Origin: an uncultured Flavobacteriales bacterium
Lineage (GTDB): Bacteria > Bacteroidota > Bacteroidia > Flavobacteriales_D > Crocinitomicaceae
DNA length: 64,000 bases
Assembly: GCA_905478665.1 (NCBI GenBank)
Contig: CAJQJL010000008.1
Coordinates: 1-64,000, forward strand
Reading direction: 5' to 3'
Below the pieces are notes generated by a model. That model ran no database searches. It worked only from the letters and a program-made list of their open reading frames with translations, and had not been told where the DNA came from. The position numbers were made by a program, and so were the translations under genes. Positions 36,730 to 44,952 of this stretch are shown here, in pieces (the stretch's first letter is position 1; every line of letters begins with the position of its first letter).

Positions 36730-37461
36730 CTAAAATGGTGCAATAACCTTAACAAGTGTGCCAATTCCAGTAATTAGAATCAGGATAAGAACAATCGTTC
36801 TGAACTTTGATTCGGATATTTTGTTCAACAGTTTCTTTCCGATGTATGTTCCTACTATACTTGCCAAAACCAATAAAGGAATTAAGTATAAATCATGCGG
36901 ATGGACATAACCATTCATCCAATAAACAACCCCTCTTCCTGAATCAACGCCCAAATCAATGATTGCGGACGTAGCTATAAAAATTGCAGGTTTAAGTTTA
37001 AAAGAAGTTAATGTTAAACCTCTTATCGCACCGCCTGTGCCAATTAACCCTGCAATTCCTCCAGACAAGACACCGCCAATGATTGAGTTTCGTTTTGACG
37101 GAGTCACTGATATATTCTTTACGAATAGGAAGGTTAAACTTGTGAGCACTAAAAAGATGGCTAGACCGACTTCTAAACCTTCAGAAACAATAAATTTGCT
37201 AAAATAAGCACCTATGAGCACAAAGATGACTGCGGGAATTCCAAGATAGATGATCAAGTTCTTATCGAACCCTTTCCTGAACATTGCAATTTTTGTCAAA
37301 TTACTGGAAACATGGAATAATGCTGTAATACCAAGTACGGAGTGAAAGTCAAGAAATAGGGCTGCAATCGGAATAAAAAAAACAGACGATCCAAATCCTC
37401 CAACTGTGCCAAGAATCTCGGCTACAAGTGCGAGAAGAATGAAGATGATCAAATAGTCCAT
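36730..37461 (-). CDS. TauE/SafE-family permease (TSUP)
   Basis: A 243-aa protein with about eight membrane helices and the duplicated TSUP pattern: GTVGGFGSSVFFIPIAALF near the start and GGVLSGGIAGLIGTGGAIRGLTL in the middle. The family exports or imports organosulfur compounds (sulfite, sulfoacetate). The neighbours give no hint of the substrate. Confidence 0.82.
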   Translation of the reverse strand: MDYLIIFILLALVAEILGTVGGFGSSVFFIPIAALFLDFHSVLGITALFHVSSNLTKIAMFRKGFDKNLIIYLGIPAVIFVLIGAYFSKFIVSEGLEVGLAIFLVLTSLTFLFVKNISVTPSKRNSIIGGVLSGGIAGLIGTGGAIRGLTLTSFKLKPAIFIATSAIIDLGVDSGRGVVYWMNGYVHPHDLYLIPLLVLASIVGTYIGKKLLNKISESKFRTIVLILILITGIGTLVKVIAPF

Positions 37462-37617
37462 TTAATAATTAAGGAGTTGACGGTAGGCAAATCGCGATAG
37501 TAACATGGTCTGAACTTTTGAACTTGATACAGAAAGTGGCTCAAGTTATGTTTTCATCAAAGTTAAGAATGATTCTTCAGTCAATGCATTGCAGATCTTT
37601 CAAAATGCATCGACCTA

Positions 37618-38934
37618 TCACTCAACTTTGAACACTTTTTCTGTGGAACCATCACTATATATGTAGATTAAGACAGCGTTTTGTTTGTCTGTCGTCTCTC
37701 TGCCGATCAAATCAATTATTCGAATCACTTTCTTATCACCATGATTGAGTTCACCTATCCCCAACTCGCCACAGTCGGGCAGTATGCTTGAAGTAGGATT
37801 TAATGATCGTGCGTAATCGTATAATTCATCGCAAATATAAAGTGCATCCCCCTCACCGTTTGTAAGAACGCAAATACCAATGTTGTTAATTGGATCCAAA
37901 TACATATCGGTCGAAACACCGTTTTCTCCGCCATTGTGTCCCCAAAGCATTTCACTGCCACCACTGTAAAAAAGCTCCTCTTGATACCAATTTAATCCTT
38001 GTGTAGGATCTAAAGTTGGAACTTGTGCTGACCACATTTCAGAAATTGAAGAGCTATTAAGTAATGTGTTTGTCCCCAAAGTCCCTCCATTCAAATAGGC
38101 AATCATGAAATTTCCAAGGTCGTGAACGTTGCTCCTTAACTGTCCATCTGGATAATCTGCAAAGCCATAATGTGCATAAGGAACATAATTGCCTCCCACA
38201 TACTGATAAGGTCTAGCGACATGGGCAGAATCAAAATCAGCGAAGTGCCAAGCGGTTTTTTCCATACACAAGGGATTAAAAATGTTCGCATCACAAAAAT
38301 CGTCAAAAGGCATTCCACTAACTGCCTCGGTTATATAACCATTGAGTGCTGTTCCCATATTGGAATAATTGTAAACTGATCCAGGTGCGCTATTATAAAA
38401 ATTGGCAGCTGGATCGTAGTCAGCTCCACTCATTGAAAAATAGCGTTGCATACATTCCTGCAAAGAAATCGTTGGATCTGGATAATCGTAATATCCATCC
38501 ATGGCTAGACCATTGTCTTCTATGGAAGATGTGTGGGTCATTAACTGACGGATTGTAATCGAATCATTTTGGAATCCAGGGATGCCAACTGGCCATGTCA
38601 AATAGTTGCTGACATCTTGATCCAAATCCGTAGTTCCGGCTTCGTACAATTGCATGCTTGCAGTTCCTGTAAAAACTTTCGACATTGATGCAAGAAGGAA
38701 AACAGTTGTATCCTCAACCGCAATAGCATTTTCGACATCAGCAAAGCCATACGACTCAACCCATACCACTTCTCCGTTTTTAACAATGATGGTCGAAACG
38801 CCAGGAAAGCGCTCAGTGCTCATTTCACTTTGTATTAACACATCTACAGATCCATCTGGATTAGGATTTCCTTGTCCATTCGACTGGATGGTGAGACCAA
38901 CAGCGAACAGTAATAGTGTGTAACTTATTTTCAT
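37618..38934 (-). CDS. Secreted serine hydrolase of the beta-lactamase (class C) family
   Basis: A 438-aa protein with a signal peptide (ISYTLLLFAVGLTIQSNG). Its penicillin-binding-like fold shows the SxxK motif in LASMSKVF, the YxN motif in YNYSNMGT and HxG in WGHNGGENG. These proteins are usually D-Ala-D-Ala peptidases or esterases, not resistance enzymes. The C-terminus (KKVIRIIDLIGRETTDKQNAVLIYIYSDGSTEKVFKVE) matches the short form of the type IX sorting domain, so it is predicted to be secreted to the surface. Monocistronic. Confidence 0.82.
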   Translation of the reverse strand: MKISYTLLLFAVGLTIQSNGQGNPNPDGSVDVLIQSEMSTERFPGVSTIIVKNGEVVWVESYGFADVENAIAVEDTTVFLLASMSKVFTGTASMQLYEAGTTDLDQDVSNYLTWPVGIPGFQNDSITIRQLMTHTSSIEDNGLAMDGYYDYPDPTISLQECMQRYFSMSGADYDPAANFYNSAPGSVYNYSNMGTALNGYITEAVSGMPFDDFCDANIFNPLCMEKTAWHFADFDSAHVARPYQYVGGNYVPYAHYGFADYPDGQLRSNVHDLGNFMIAYLNGGTLGTNTLLNSSSISEMWSAQVPTLDPTQGLNWYQEELFYSGGSEMLWGHNGGENGVSTDMYLDPINNIGICVLTNGEGDALYICDELYDYARSLNPTSSILPDCGELGIGELNHGDKKVIRIIDLIGRETTDKQNAVLIYIYSDGSTEKVFKVE

Positions 38935-39108
38935 TGTATAGAATATTCAGTAGCAAAGAATTTATATAAACTTCAACCGTGCTTTGCCTTTTAAAAGTAA
39001 GAATGATTTTTGATTTGAAGTCAAACACGATAGTCGAAATCTACTGGACACCAACTGAATAACACAATCATACATTGAAAAAATTGTATTTTCCATGTTC
39101 AACGTAGT

Positions 39109-39507
39109 CTATTTAACTTTGATAACCACAGAATGTACAACTGTATCGTGAATTGCTTTGCTTTCATCATTGGAAGAAACGGTAAACAACGAAATTATTC
39201 CGAGAATCATCTTTATGAAGTATCGAACAATGGCCATTGGAAAGGCGATGTTCTTTTTCAAATTATTATCTCTTTTCACTCTCAGTCCATTCACATAATG
39301 TCCTATTGTGCCACCGAATAAGCTCACAAACAATGGCTCATAGAGTCCAAATATTCCAATAAAGGCAATTATTCTGGCTGATGTGGGAACATTTTCCATC
39401 GTTGAAAAAATATTCGTTACCAAAAACATTAACCCAACGAATACCAAACCATCAGTGATGGCTGCCTTTAACCTATCCACTAACTCTGCATATTTATTTT
39501 CTTCCAT
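39109..39507 (-). CDS. RDD-family membrane protein
   Basis: A 132-aa protein starting MEENKYAELVDRLKAAITDGLV, with the Arg and Asp residues that name the RDD family, then three hydrophobic helices (~22-42, ~50-68 with FIGIFGLYEPLFVSLFGGTIGHYVNGL, ~92-110). Function is mostly unknown; some members exchange sodium. A second, unrelated-looking RDD gene lies at 50934. Confidence 0.72.
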   Translation of the reverse strand: MEENKYAELVDRLKAAITDGLVFVGLMFLVTNIFSTMENVPTSARIIAFIGIFGLYEPLFVSLFGGTIGHYVNGLRVKRDNNLKKNIAFPMAIVRYFIKMILGIISLFTVSSNDESKAIHDTVVHSVVIKVK

Positions 39508-39580
39508 ACCTATCGGTGCAGGTCGAGAAGCAAAATGATGCTATACTCAACCTAATTTTTTGTGTTAAAATAATGAATAA

Positions 39581-39709
39581 TTAACTAGAAGAAATCAGTA
39601 TAGCATTGTTCATACCTTTGAATGCAGCTTGATCCGTTGCTTTCTCTACTTGTGCGAAAGTTGAAGTATGTGCTACGCGCGTTAATAAAATGGTGTATAT
39701 GCTTTTCAT
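39581..39709 (-). pseudogene. Possible 42-aa secreted ORF or gene remnant
   Basis: Too short for the track. It reads MKSIYTILLTRVAHTSTFAQVEKATDQAAFKGMNNAIL and then stops. The start looks like a signal peptide (cleavage after TFAQ), but RVAH interrupts the hydrophobic core. It stops soon after the would-be mature start, so it is more likely the remains of an exported protein gene than a working peptide. It lies between the YrdB-like and RDD genes on the same strand. Confidence 0.25.
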
Positions 39710-39749
39710 GCTTTAAGTATTAGCTGTGTGTTTATTTTTCTTTTAATTG

Positions 39750-40118
39750 TTAATGTTGGAACAACCATTGAACGCGCTCGTAGGAAACTGCGTAGTGAAC
39801 TACAACAACAATCGCCATTATCAAGCTTAAGTTTGTTGATTCCATGTCGTACAAAGCCCAAACTCCAGCTGCGAAAAAGAACAGCTCAATTGTCAAGCGA
39901 ATGATGCCTGGTGTAACCACTGGCGCCGATCCTGATCTACTTGGATCATCAGGCACAGCAAAAGTTCCCCAAATTGTCATAAGGACAATGGGCAATCCAA
40001 AAGCCAGTATAAATTTAGGCCAGCTATCACTTTGTTTCCATCCCCAAATGCCTATAGCTGATAAAGTGGACAACTCAAGAAGAAATCTTATTGCAAGGTT
40101 AATTGGATGCGTCGCCAT
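39750..40118 (-). CDS. YrdB-like (DUF2568) membrane protein
   Basis: A 122-aa protein from the ATG at 40118 (MATHPINLAIRFLLELSTLSAIGIWGW); the track start is 32 codons too early. It has four predicted helices and the family-like IWGTFAVPDDPSRSGSAPVVTPGIIRLTIE block. Role unknown. It is the third gene of a co-directional group (outer-membrane-like protein, SRPBCC protein, YrdB) divergent from an AraC regulator. Confidence 0.75.
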   Translation of the reverse strand: MATHPINLAIRFLLELSTLSAIGIWGWKQSDSWPKFILAFGLPIVLMTIWGTFAVPDDPSRSGSAPVVTPGIIRLTIELFFFAAGVWALYDMESTNLSLIMAIVVVVHYAVSYERVQWLFQH

Positions 40119-40233
40119 AATCGTTGTTTTTTTTGTTGAGCGGTCTGAAAACACTGCGCATCCAGACCACGTGAATAATTGTAATTTATCGCGGGTATTA
40201 ATGTTATTTTTCATGTTTATGCGTTTCTAGCGA

Positions 40234-40674
40234 CTAATTGACTTTCCATTCTACCAAGGTTTTAAGCGATGAATTCATTGCTTCAAATCCAGTTTTGGTG
40301 TCCTCCCCTATCATCTTTAGAATCACTCCCGTTAACATTCCAGTAAACTGCTCTCCATGAGTAAAGCGCGTTTTTGAAGCCCCTATCTTCTCTAAGATGA
40401 AATAATGCTCACCATCAAAGAGTCCCTTAACGAACAACTTCCCTTTCCACCTGAACTCTTTATTCGTTTCATTTACCAGAACAATTGGGGCAAATTCCAT
40501 AGGTTTCTTTCCCTCGTTTTGAATGGTTGCGGACAATTTTTCGCCCGGACGCGTTGACCCCGAAATTTGTTTGATAAACGGATTCCAATTTGGATAGGCT
40601 TTGTGATCCATTAAGACATTCCATACATCTTCTACTGATGCATTGATTTCGATTACTGTTTCTAATTTTCGCAT
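40234..40674 (-). CDS. SRPBCC (START-like) domain protein
   Basis: A 146-aa protein starting LETVIEINASVEDVWNVLMDHKAYPNWNPFI, the standard beginning of polyketide cyclase/SRPBCC folds. The mid-domain FRWKGKLFVKGLFDGEHYFILE and terminal helix (EAMNSSLKTLVEWK) complete the ligand-binding cavity. The ligand is unknown. Likely co-transcribed with its neighbours. Confidence 0.8.
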   Translation of the reverse strand: MRKLETVIEINASVEDVWNVLMDHKAYPNWNPFIKQISGSTRPGEKLSATIQNEGKKPMEFAPIVLVNETNKEFRWKGKLFVKGLFDGEHYFILEKIGASKTRFTHGEQFTGMLTGVILKMIGEDTKTGFEAMNSSLKTLVEWKVN

Positions 40675-40719
40675 GCTAAATTGATTTTTTATTAATTCTT
40701 ACTAATTCAGTGTTATTGA

Positions 40720-41274
40720 TTAAAATGACCATCCAAGGTGAACAGTTGGAAAAATGGAGATTGGTTTTCGCGTATATGTTTTTCCTCCAACTTCGATGTC
40801 TTTTGATTTGGTAAAAGCACTTACTCCCAACCAAGGCGTAACATAAAGTCCATTAAATGCTTTGCTTTTCTTGAAAAGATCAAATTTGTACCCTCCCCGA
40901 ACTCCAAGACTCAACTGGTCTTCTTTGTACGTTTCACTGAACTCATCCTCGTACGTTAAGAACAAATAATCAAATGTTGGCCCGACGAAGAATCCTTGAT
41001 TTGCATTGTGCTTTCCAAAAAAGTAATCCCATTTCAATGAAATTGATTTAAAGCTTTCCGACAAGTTCTCATGATTTCGCAATGCTTCAGGCATTGAAAG
41101 TTGAGCATAACCCAATTGAAATCTTTCATTCTTCCATGTGAAAGCGGCATGACCAGATGCTCCACCCAGGACATAAGCGATTGGATCGATTTCAAGTTCG
41201 AAGTGCTTCTCTGCTTGCGCATTTACGTTTACTGATGCTATTGCGATGATTGCTGTAACTAGTACCTTTTTCAT
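40720..41274 (-). CDS. Predicted outer-membrane beta-barrel or periplasmic protein
   Basis: A 184-aa protein with a signal peptide (MKKVLVTAIIAIASVNVNAQ), followed by alternating amphipathic strands (FQLGYAQL, ISLKWDYFFG, GFFVGPTFDYLFLTYEDEF, LSLGVRGGYKFDLF) and a C-terminal strand ending in HLGWSF, a classical last-strand pattern with terminal Phe. No specific family recognised. It is the first gene of the group divergent from the AraC gene, so it is its most likely target. Confidence 0.68.
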   Translation of the reverse strand: MKKVLVTAIIAIASVNVNAQAEKHFELEIDPIAYVLGGASGHAAFTWKNERFQLGYAQLSMPEALRNHENLSESFKSISLKWDYFFGKHNANQGFFVGPTFDYLFLTYEDEFSETYKEDQLSLGVRGGYKFDLFKKSKAFNGLYVTPWLGVSAFTKSKDIEVGGKTYTRKPISIFPTVHLGWSF

Positions 41275-41350
41275 AATTATTTGTTTTTATTGATTCATTA
41301 AATTGATACTACAAATGTCCAGAAATCATCTCCCCAAGAATTTGCATTAA

Positions 41351-41379
41351 GCGCCAATAGCTAGACATTTTGCGCCAAT
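41351..41379. promoter_or_regulatory. Direct repeat operator, two GCGCCAAT copies 21 bp apart
   Basis: GCGCCAAT occurs at 41351-41358 and 41372-41379, exactly 21 bp (two helical turns) apart, in the gap between the AraC-type gene and the divergent cluster. AraC-family proteins bind such direct repeats (the araI1-I2 half-sites have the same spacing). It is 23 nt upstream of the AraC ATG. Confidence 0.55.
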
Positions 41380-41401
41380 CATATTATCTATATATTTGAG
41401 A

Positions 41402-42418
41402 ATGTCTTTTAACGGAAGGTTTTTATTGAACATGGCTCACCAGGCCACCAAGCAAGGCGGAGATTTGGATCAGATTCTTACCATCACGGGTAAATCTGCC
41501 GATGAACTCCATGAAGAAACCTGCGTGGTTGATGATATGACCTACAATAAAGTTGTAGAGTTAACAGTTGAAATTTCTGAAGACAATTTTTTCGGATTGC
41601 ATTCTGGTGAAAATCTCAACCTAGCAGCGGCAGGAATTATTGTTCAGCTTGCTCAAACAAGCGAAACGGTTAAACAAGCAATCGAGCTCTGCTGTCAATA
41701 TGCCAATTTAGGATGCAGCGCACTGCCATTGACCTTAATCGAGGCGAATAAGCAGTATAAAGTGATTCTGACACCAAATGAATTGTGGAAAAACCAATCA
41801 ACGGTCTCTTTTCAACATACCACTGAAGGGGTTATTGCTTTTACAATTAAGGAGTTCAGTTCGCTAACTCGAATGAGGCAGAATCCTATTGCTGTTCACT
41901 TAACATGGCCAAAAGCAAAAGATAAAGACATTGCTGAATACGAACGGGTCTTTGGATGCCCTGTGCATTTTAGCCAAGATGAAATTGCCATTGTTCTAAA
42001 AAAGGAACATGTGGAAGAGAAAGTAATAACAGCCAATTACAATTTACTGAGTGTTCTAATTTCACATGCTACGGAGAAGTCGGCTAGTTTAACGAAGACG
42101 CTTGGATTTGTTTCCTTGGTCAAACAATCCATGCTCAAATTGATTAAACCTGAGTTTCCGACAATCGATCAAGTAGCGAGTCACCTGAATATAAGCGCAC
42201 GAACATTGCAACGGAAATTAAAGGATGAAGGAAACACTTATAAAGAGCTCATTGATGAATTGAAATTGGACTTCGCGATCAGCTATTTGAATCAACCAGA
42301 ATTGCATATTTCTGAAATCGCCTATTTACTGAGTTATGCCGATGCGAGTGCATTCAATCGTTCCTTTAAACGATGGACGGGCAAAACGCCTGGGGAATAT
42401 CGGTTGAATTATGAGTGA
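41402..42418 (+). CDS. AraC-family transcriptional regulator with Arabinose_bd-type N-domain
   Basis: A 338-aa protein from the ATG at 41402 (the track's TTG is two codons earlier). Residues ~1-205 form the ligand-binding N-domain of the AraC/GadR type found in many proteobacterial regulators (DEETCVVDD, FFGLHSGENL, AAGIIVQLAQTSETV). The C-terminal AraC HTH pair spans ~245-335: FPTIDQVASHLNISARTLQRKLKDEG and HISEIAYLLSYADASAFNRSFKRWTGKTPGEYR. It probably controls the divergent cluster through the GCGCCAAT repeats. Ligand unknown. Confidence 0.85.
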   Translation: MSFNGRFLLNMAHQATKQGGDLDQILTITGKSADELHEETCVVDDMTYNKVVELTVEISEDNFFGLHSGENLNLAAAGIIVQLAQTSETVKQAIELCCQYANLGCSALPLTLIEANKQYKVILTPNELWKNQSTVSFQHTTEGVIAFTIKEFSSLTRMRQNPIAVHLTWPKAKDKDIAEYERVFGCPVHFSQDEIAIVLKKEHVEEKVITANYNLLSVLISHATEKSASLTKTLGFVSLVKQSMLKLIKPEFPTIDQVASHLNISARTLQRKLKDEGNTYKELIDELKLDFAISYLNQPELHISEIAYLLSYADASAFNRSFKRWTGKTPGEYRLNYE

Positions 42419-42443
42419 GGAATGATGAATAAAAAAGGTACTT

Positions 42444-42992
42444 TTAGATGCTATTCGGCGAATCCAAAATACTTGATTTAACCAAAACCAACGTTTCCGC
42501 TAATTTTTCCAAATGCTCAACACTTCGATATCCATGAGATGGAGTAATGATAATGATATTGGGCGTTTTTTTAGGAATATTAATACAGACATATTCTCCG
42601 TCAATTTTCTTTAAAAATGTTGAGTTTTGCTTCAACTTAGAAATTAACTCTCTGGATCCGGTAAATTTATACTGTTGGTGAATCGCTTCCGCAAGCGTGT
42701 TACGTTTACTTAAGAACCATCTTCTAAATTTTATACTCCAATAAGACCTAGGGAACATTAAGATCTCAGTATCAAATGAATTCTCATGAATCAATTTCAT
42801 CCTGAACAATTCAGCAACGGGATTTGCACCGCCTACTTCATTAATAAAAACGGTGAGCTTATTTCCTTTATACAACACCCTGCCCCTTTTCTCTTGTGAA
42901 GTAAACTTCCCAATTGGAGAATGTGCAGAACTCTCCTGCTCCTCGTGGTATACGCCACCGTACTTTTCAATAAATGTTTGGATGATCTCCAT
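42444..42992 (-). CDS. Hypothetical protein
   Basis: A 182-aa soluble protein without signal peptide or membrane helix. It mixes beta-like stretches (RGRVLYKGNKLTVFINEVGG; NIIIITPSHGYRSVEHLEKL) with basic helices (SYWSIKFRRWFLSKRN). No domain recognised. It stands alone on the minus strand, convergent to the AraC gene. Base composition looks like its surroundings. Confidence 0.6.
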   Translation of the reverse strand: MEIIQTFIEKYGGVYHEEQESSAHSPIGKFTSQEKRGRVLYKGNKLTVFINEVGGANPVAELFRMKLIHENSFDTEILMFPRSYWSIKFRRWFLSKRNTLAEAIHQQYKFTGSRELISKLKQNSTFLKKIDGEYVCINIPKKTPNIIIITPSHGYRSVEHLEKLAETLVLVKSSILDSPNSI

Positions 42993-43058
42993 TCAAGCTC
43001 TTAATTGATGATTGAGTAGTTCAATGCCCCTAACCATTCTTCGCTTTTTCAAGGATTC

Positions 43059-43454
43059 TTATTGATTTGCACCTTCTACAATTGATATTTTTAGTTGCGC
43101 GCTTCCACAGTTTTCGGAAGTGGCGTAAACCGTATAAACATATTTATCGCAATCTGTTATTGTCATTCGCATTGTGTCTCCTTTCTCAAGGCATCCAGGA
43201 GAATTAATTGCTTTTACAAAAGTCAAAATATACTCATTATCACTAATCCACTTGATCTTGTTAATCAACTTAGCGTTGCCATTATCAATAAGTTCAATTT
43301 GTTTCTTTTTCGTTCGAATAACCGTGACAATACCATCGGGCGCCGTGTATTCGAATTTTCCAGTCTTGATATTCTTCAAACATTCCGTAGACTGTGAATG
43401 CCCATTAAAACAAAGGAGTAAAGAAAAAAAGTAGAGTGCAGTTAATGTTTTCAT
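43059..43454 (-). CDS. Small exported hypothetical protein
   Basis: A 131-aa protein with a signal peptide (MKTLTALYFFSLLLCFNGHSQ), then a beta-rich body of ~110 residues with four Cys in the second half (GCLEKGDTM, ITDCDKYVY, SENCGSAQL, and STECLKNI near the start), likely disulfide-bonded in the periplasm. The pattern (ECLKNIKTGKFEY...VIRTKKKQIE) recurs in flavobacterial secreted proteins of unknown function. No operon partners. Confidence 0.62.
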   Translation of the reverse strand: MKTLTALYFFSLLLCFNGHSQSTECLKNIKTGKFEYTAPDGIVTVIRTKKKQIELIDNGNAKLINKIKWISDNEYILTFVKAINSPGCLEKGDTMRMTITDCDKYVYTVYATSENCGSAQLKISIVEGANQ

Positions 43455-43606
43455 GGTTGGTGTTTACCGTAATGTACTTAAATTATTGCTGGCGCATGTT
43501 CATTTCTGCTGTATGAATCGCTTTTCCTTTTATTAATGAACTTTAGTTGTGGATCTCATCTTTCAGCGATTGTTATACGCATCGATACTACTCACAGTCC
43601 AAAGCT

Positions 43607-44485
43607 CTAATCGAGGTAATCATTTACATTTACTAATTGATATTCTGGAGAAGCTTCAAAAAATACATTTAACAAATTCATGTGATCAGAACCAAAAATC
43701 ACTAAAACTCTGTCTTCAGGTGTAGCATTAATGCGCTGGATATTTCTAAGAATTCTCAAATTTCGATTAAACCACCAACCAGAGGTGAAATCTGCTCCAA
43801 ACTGTTCGTTTTCTGGCGTTTCATATTTAAACGTGCCTATAAGATAATACCCCAAAGATTTAGTTACGTTATCCTTGTCGTTAATTCGTTTTAGCTCAGC
43901 TAAAATCCCTTGAGTTTTAAATAGCTCATTTTCATTTCTAAACGGATCTAAAAGACTGTCTGGATGGTTGTAGAAAAAATCCATGAACTTTTGTTTTGCA
44001 ATAGAATCAGTACCTTCAAATAATTGCGTCACGTCCTCATAGTCAGCACCCCATGCATCCGCACAATGCAATTGTTTTAACCCCAATCGTTTTGCTAATC
44101 TAAATCCAATTTGTTGTTCTTCACCTCTAGCTAATTCATGCTTTCCATCCAAATAAGCTGTATAAAGTGAATCATATTTCTCTTGAAACTCAGGCCTGCT
44201 CTCAATAACAATAACGGTCGGTTTGAATTTTTCCAATTTATCAACTATTGATTCGATTTCTTTCTGATATTTTGGCTCTAGTACATCAATTTGATCTTCA
44301 CTCTCTGTTTTTTCTATATCCAAATTAGGGAAGTTAAAATGAAATGAACCAAGTGTAAGTACCTGAATTTGCTCTGAATTACTTTCGTTTTCTTCATTGG
44401 GCAAATTGTATTGATCCACTTCTTTTTCATTCTCACATGAATTAAAAATGCTTATTAATAGTACTAGTGCAATTATCCTTTTCAT
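43607..44485 (-). CDS. DUF5694-like lipoprotein
   Basis: A 292-aa protein with a lipoprotein signal (MKRIIALVLLISIFNSC, lipobox Cys 17). The body starts IQVLTLGSFHFNFPN and has PTVIVIESRPEFQEKYDSLY, GFRLAKRLGLKQLHCADAWGADY and, near the end, RVLVIFGSDHMNLL. This pattern matches DUF5694, related to TraB/PrgY-like proteins with conserved Glu and His. Function not established. Isolated gene. Confidence 0.7.
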   Translation of the reverse strand: MKRIIALVLLISIFNSCENEKEVDQYNLPNEENESNSEQIQVLTLGSFHFNFPNLDIEKTESEDQIDVLEPKYQKEIESIVDKLEKFKPTVIVIESRPEFQEKYDSLYTAYLDGKHELARGEEQQIGFRLAKRLGLKQLHCADAWGADYEDVTQLFEGTDSIAKQKFMDFFYNHPDSLLDPFRNENELFKTQGILAELKRINDKDNVTKSLGYYLIGTFKYETPENEQFGADFTSGWWFNRNLRILRNIQRINATPEDRVLVIFGSDHMNLLNVFFEASPEYQLVNVNDYLD

Positions 44486-44952
44486 AATATCTTTTATTAA
44501 AAATTAATTTATTCTGTGTTTGTTACGATTTGATTTTTTTGCCAGTGGCCAAGGCTGAACCAACATGCGAAATGTCATCTCCAATTAGTTATTCAAACAA
44601 TGGATAGGACTCCATGAAACGGTTTCGATTGTATAAAGTTGATGTGCGTTTTTTTCTGATGTCATCTTTTTCGGAATTTTGGTAAACAAACACTTTTCCG
44701 TAAGACAACGATTCAATCTAAAAGTTACAATGTTCAATATTCAGAAGAACGGCTATGAATAGGCCATGTTCGGATCGCTATTTATTCCATTTTTCTTATC
44801 TGCAACCAATTTTTGCTTCACCTATTGAGCATTGAGTTTTTCCGATGGTTCGCTGCCAAATACAATTTTACTCCGTTCGGATTTTCGGCGCCAATGACTT
44901 ATATCATTGATATAAAAACATGATCAGCGTATTTTTAGGTAAAGTAATCTTT
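44486..44952. other. 467-bp intergenic stretch without recognisable gene
   Basis: No convincing ORF on either strand. It holds a perfect odd palindrome, TATATCA-T-TGATATA (44900-44914), 38 nt before the chosen start of the next gene, and next to it one copy of GCGCCAAT (44888-44895), the word that forms the AraC operator repeat at 41351. It is probably the promoter region of the sorting-domain protein. Confidence 0.5.

Noticed and set aside
44888-44895. Third GCGCCAAT as a member of the AraC regulon
   Set aside because: The 8-mer is single here and also occurs by chance in the DUF983 gene (near 8522); no 21-bp partner.
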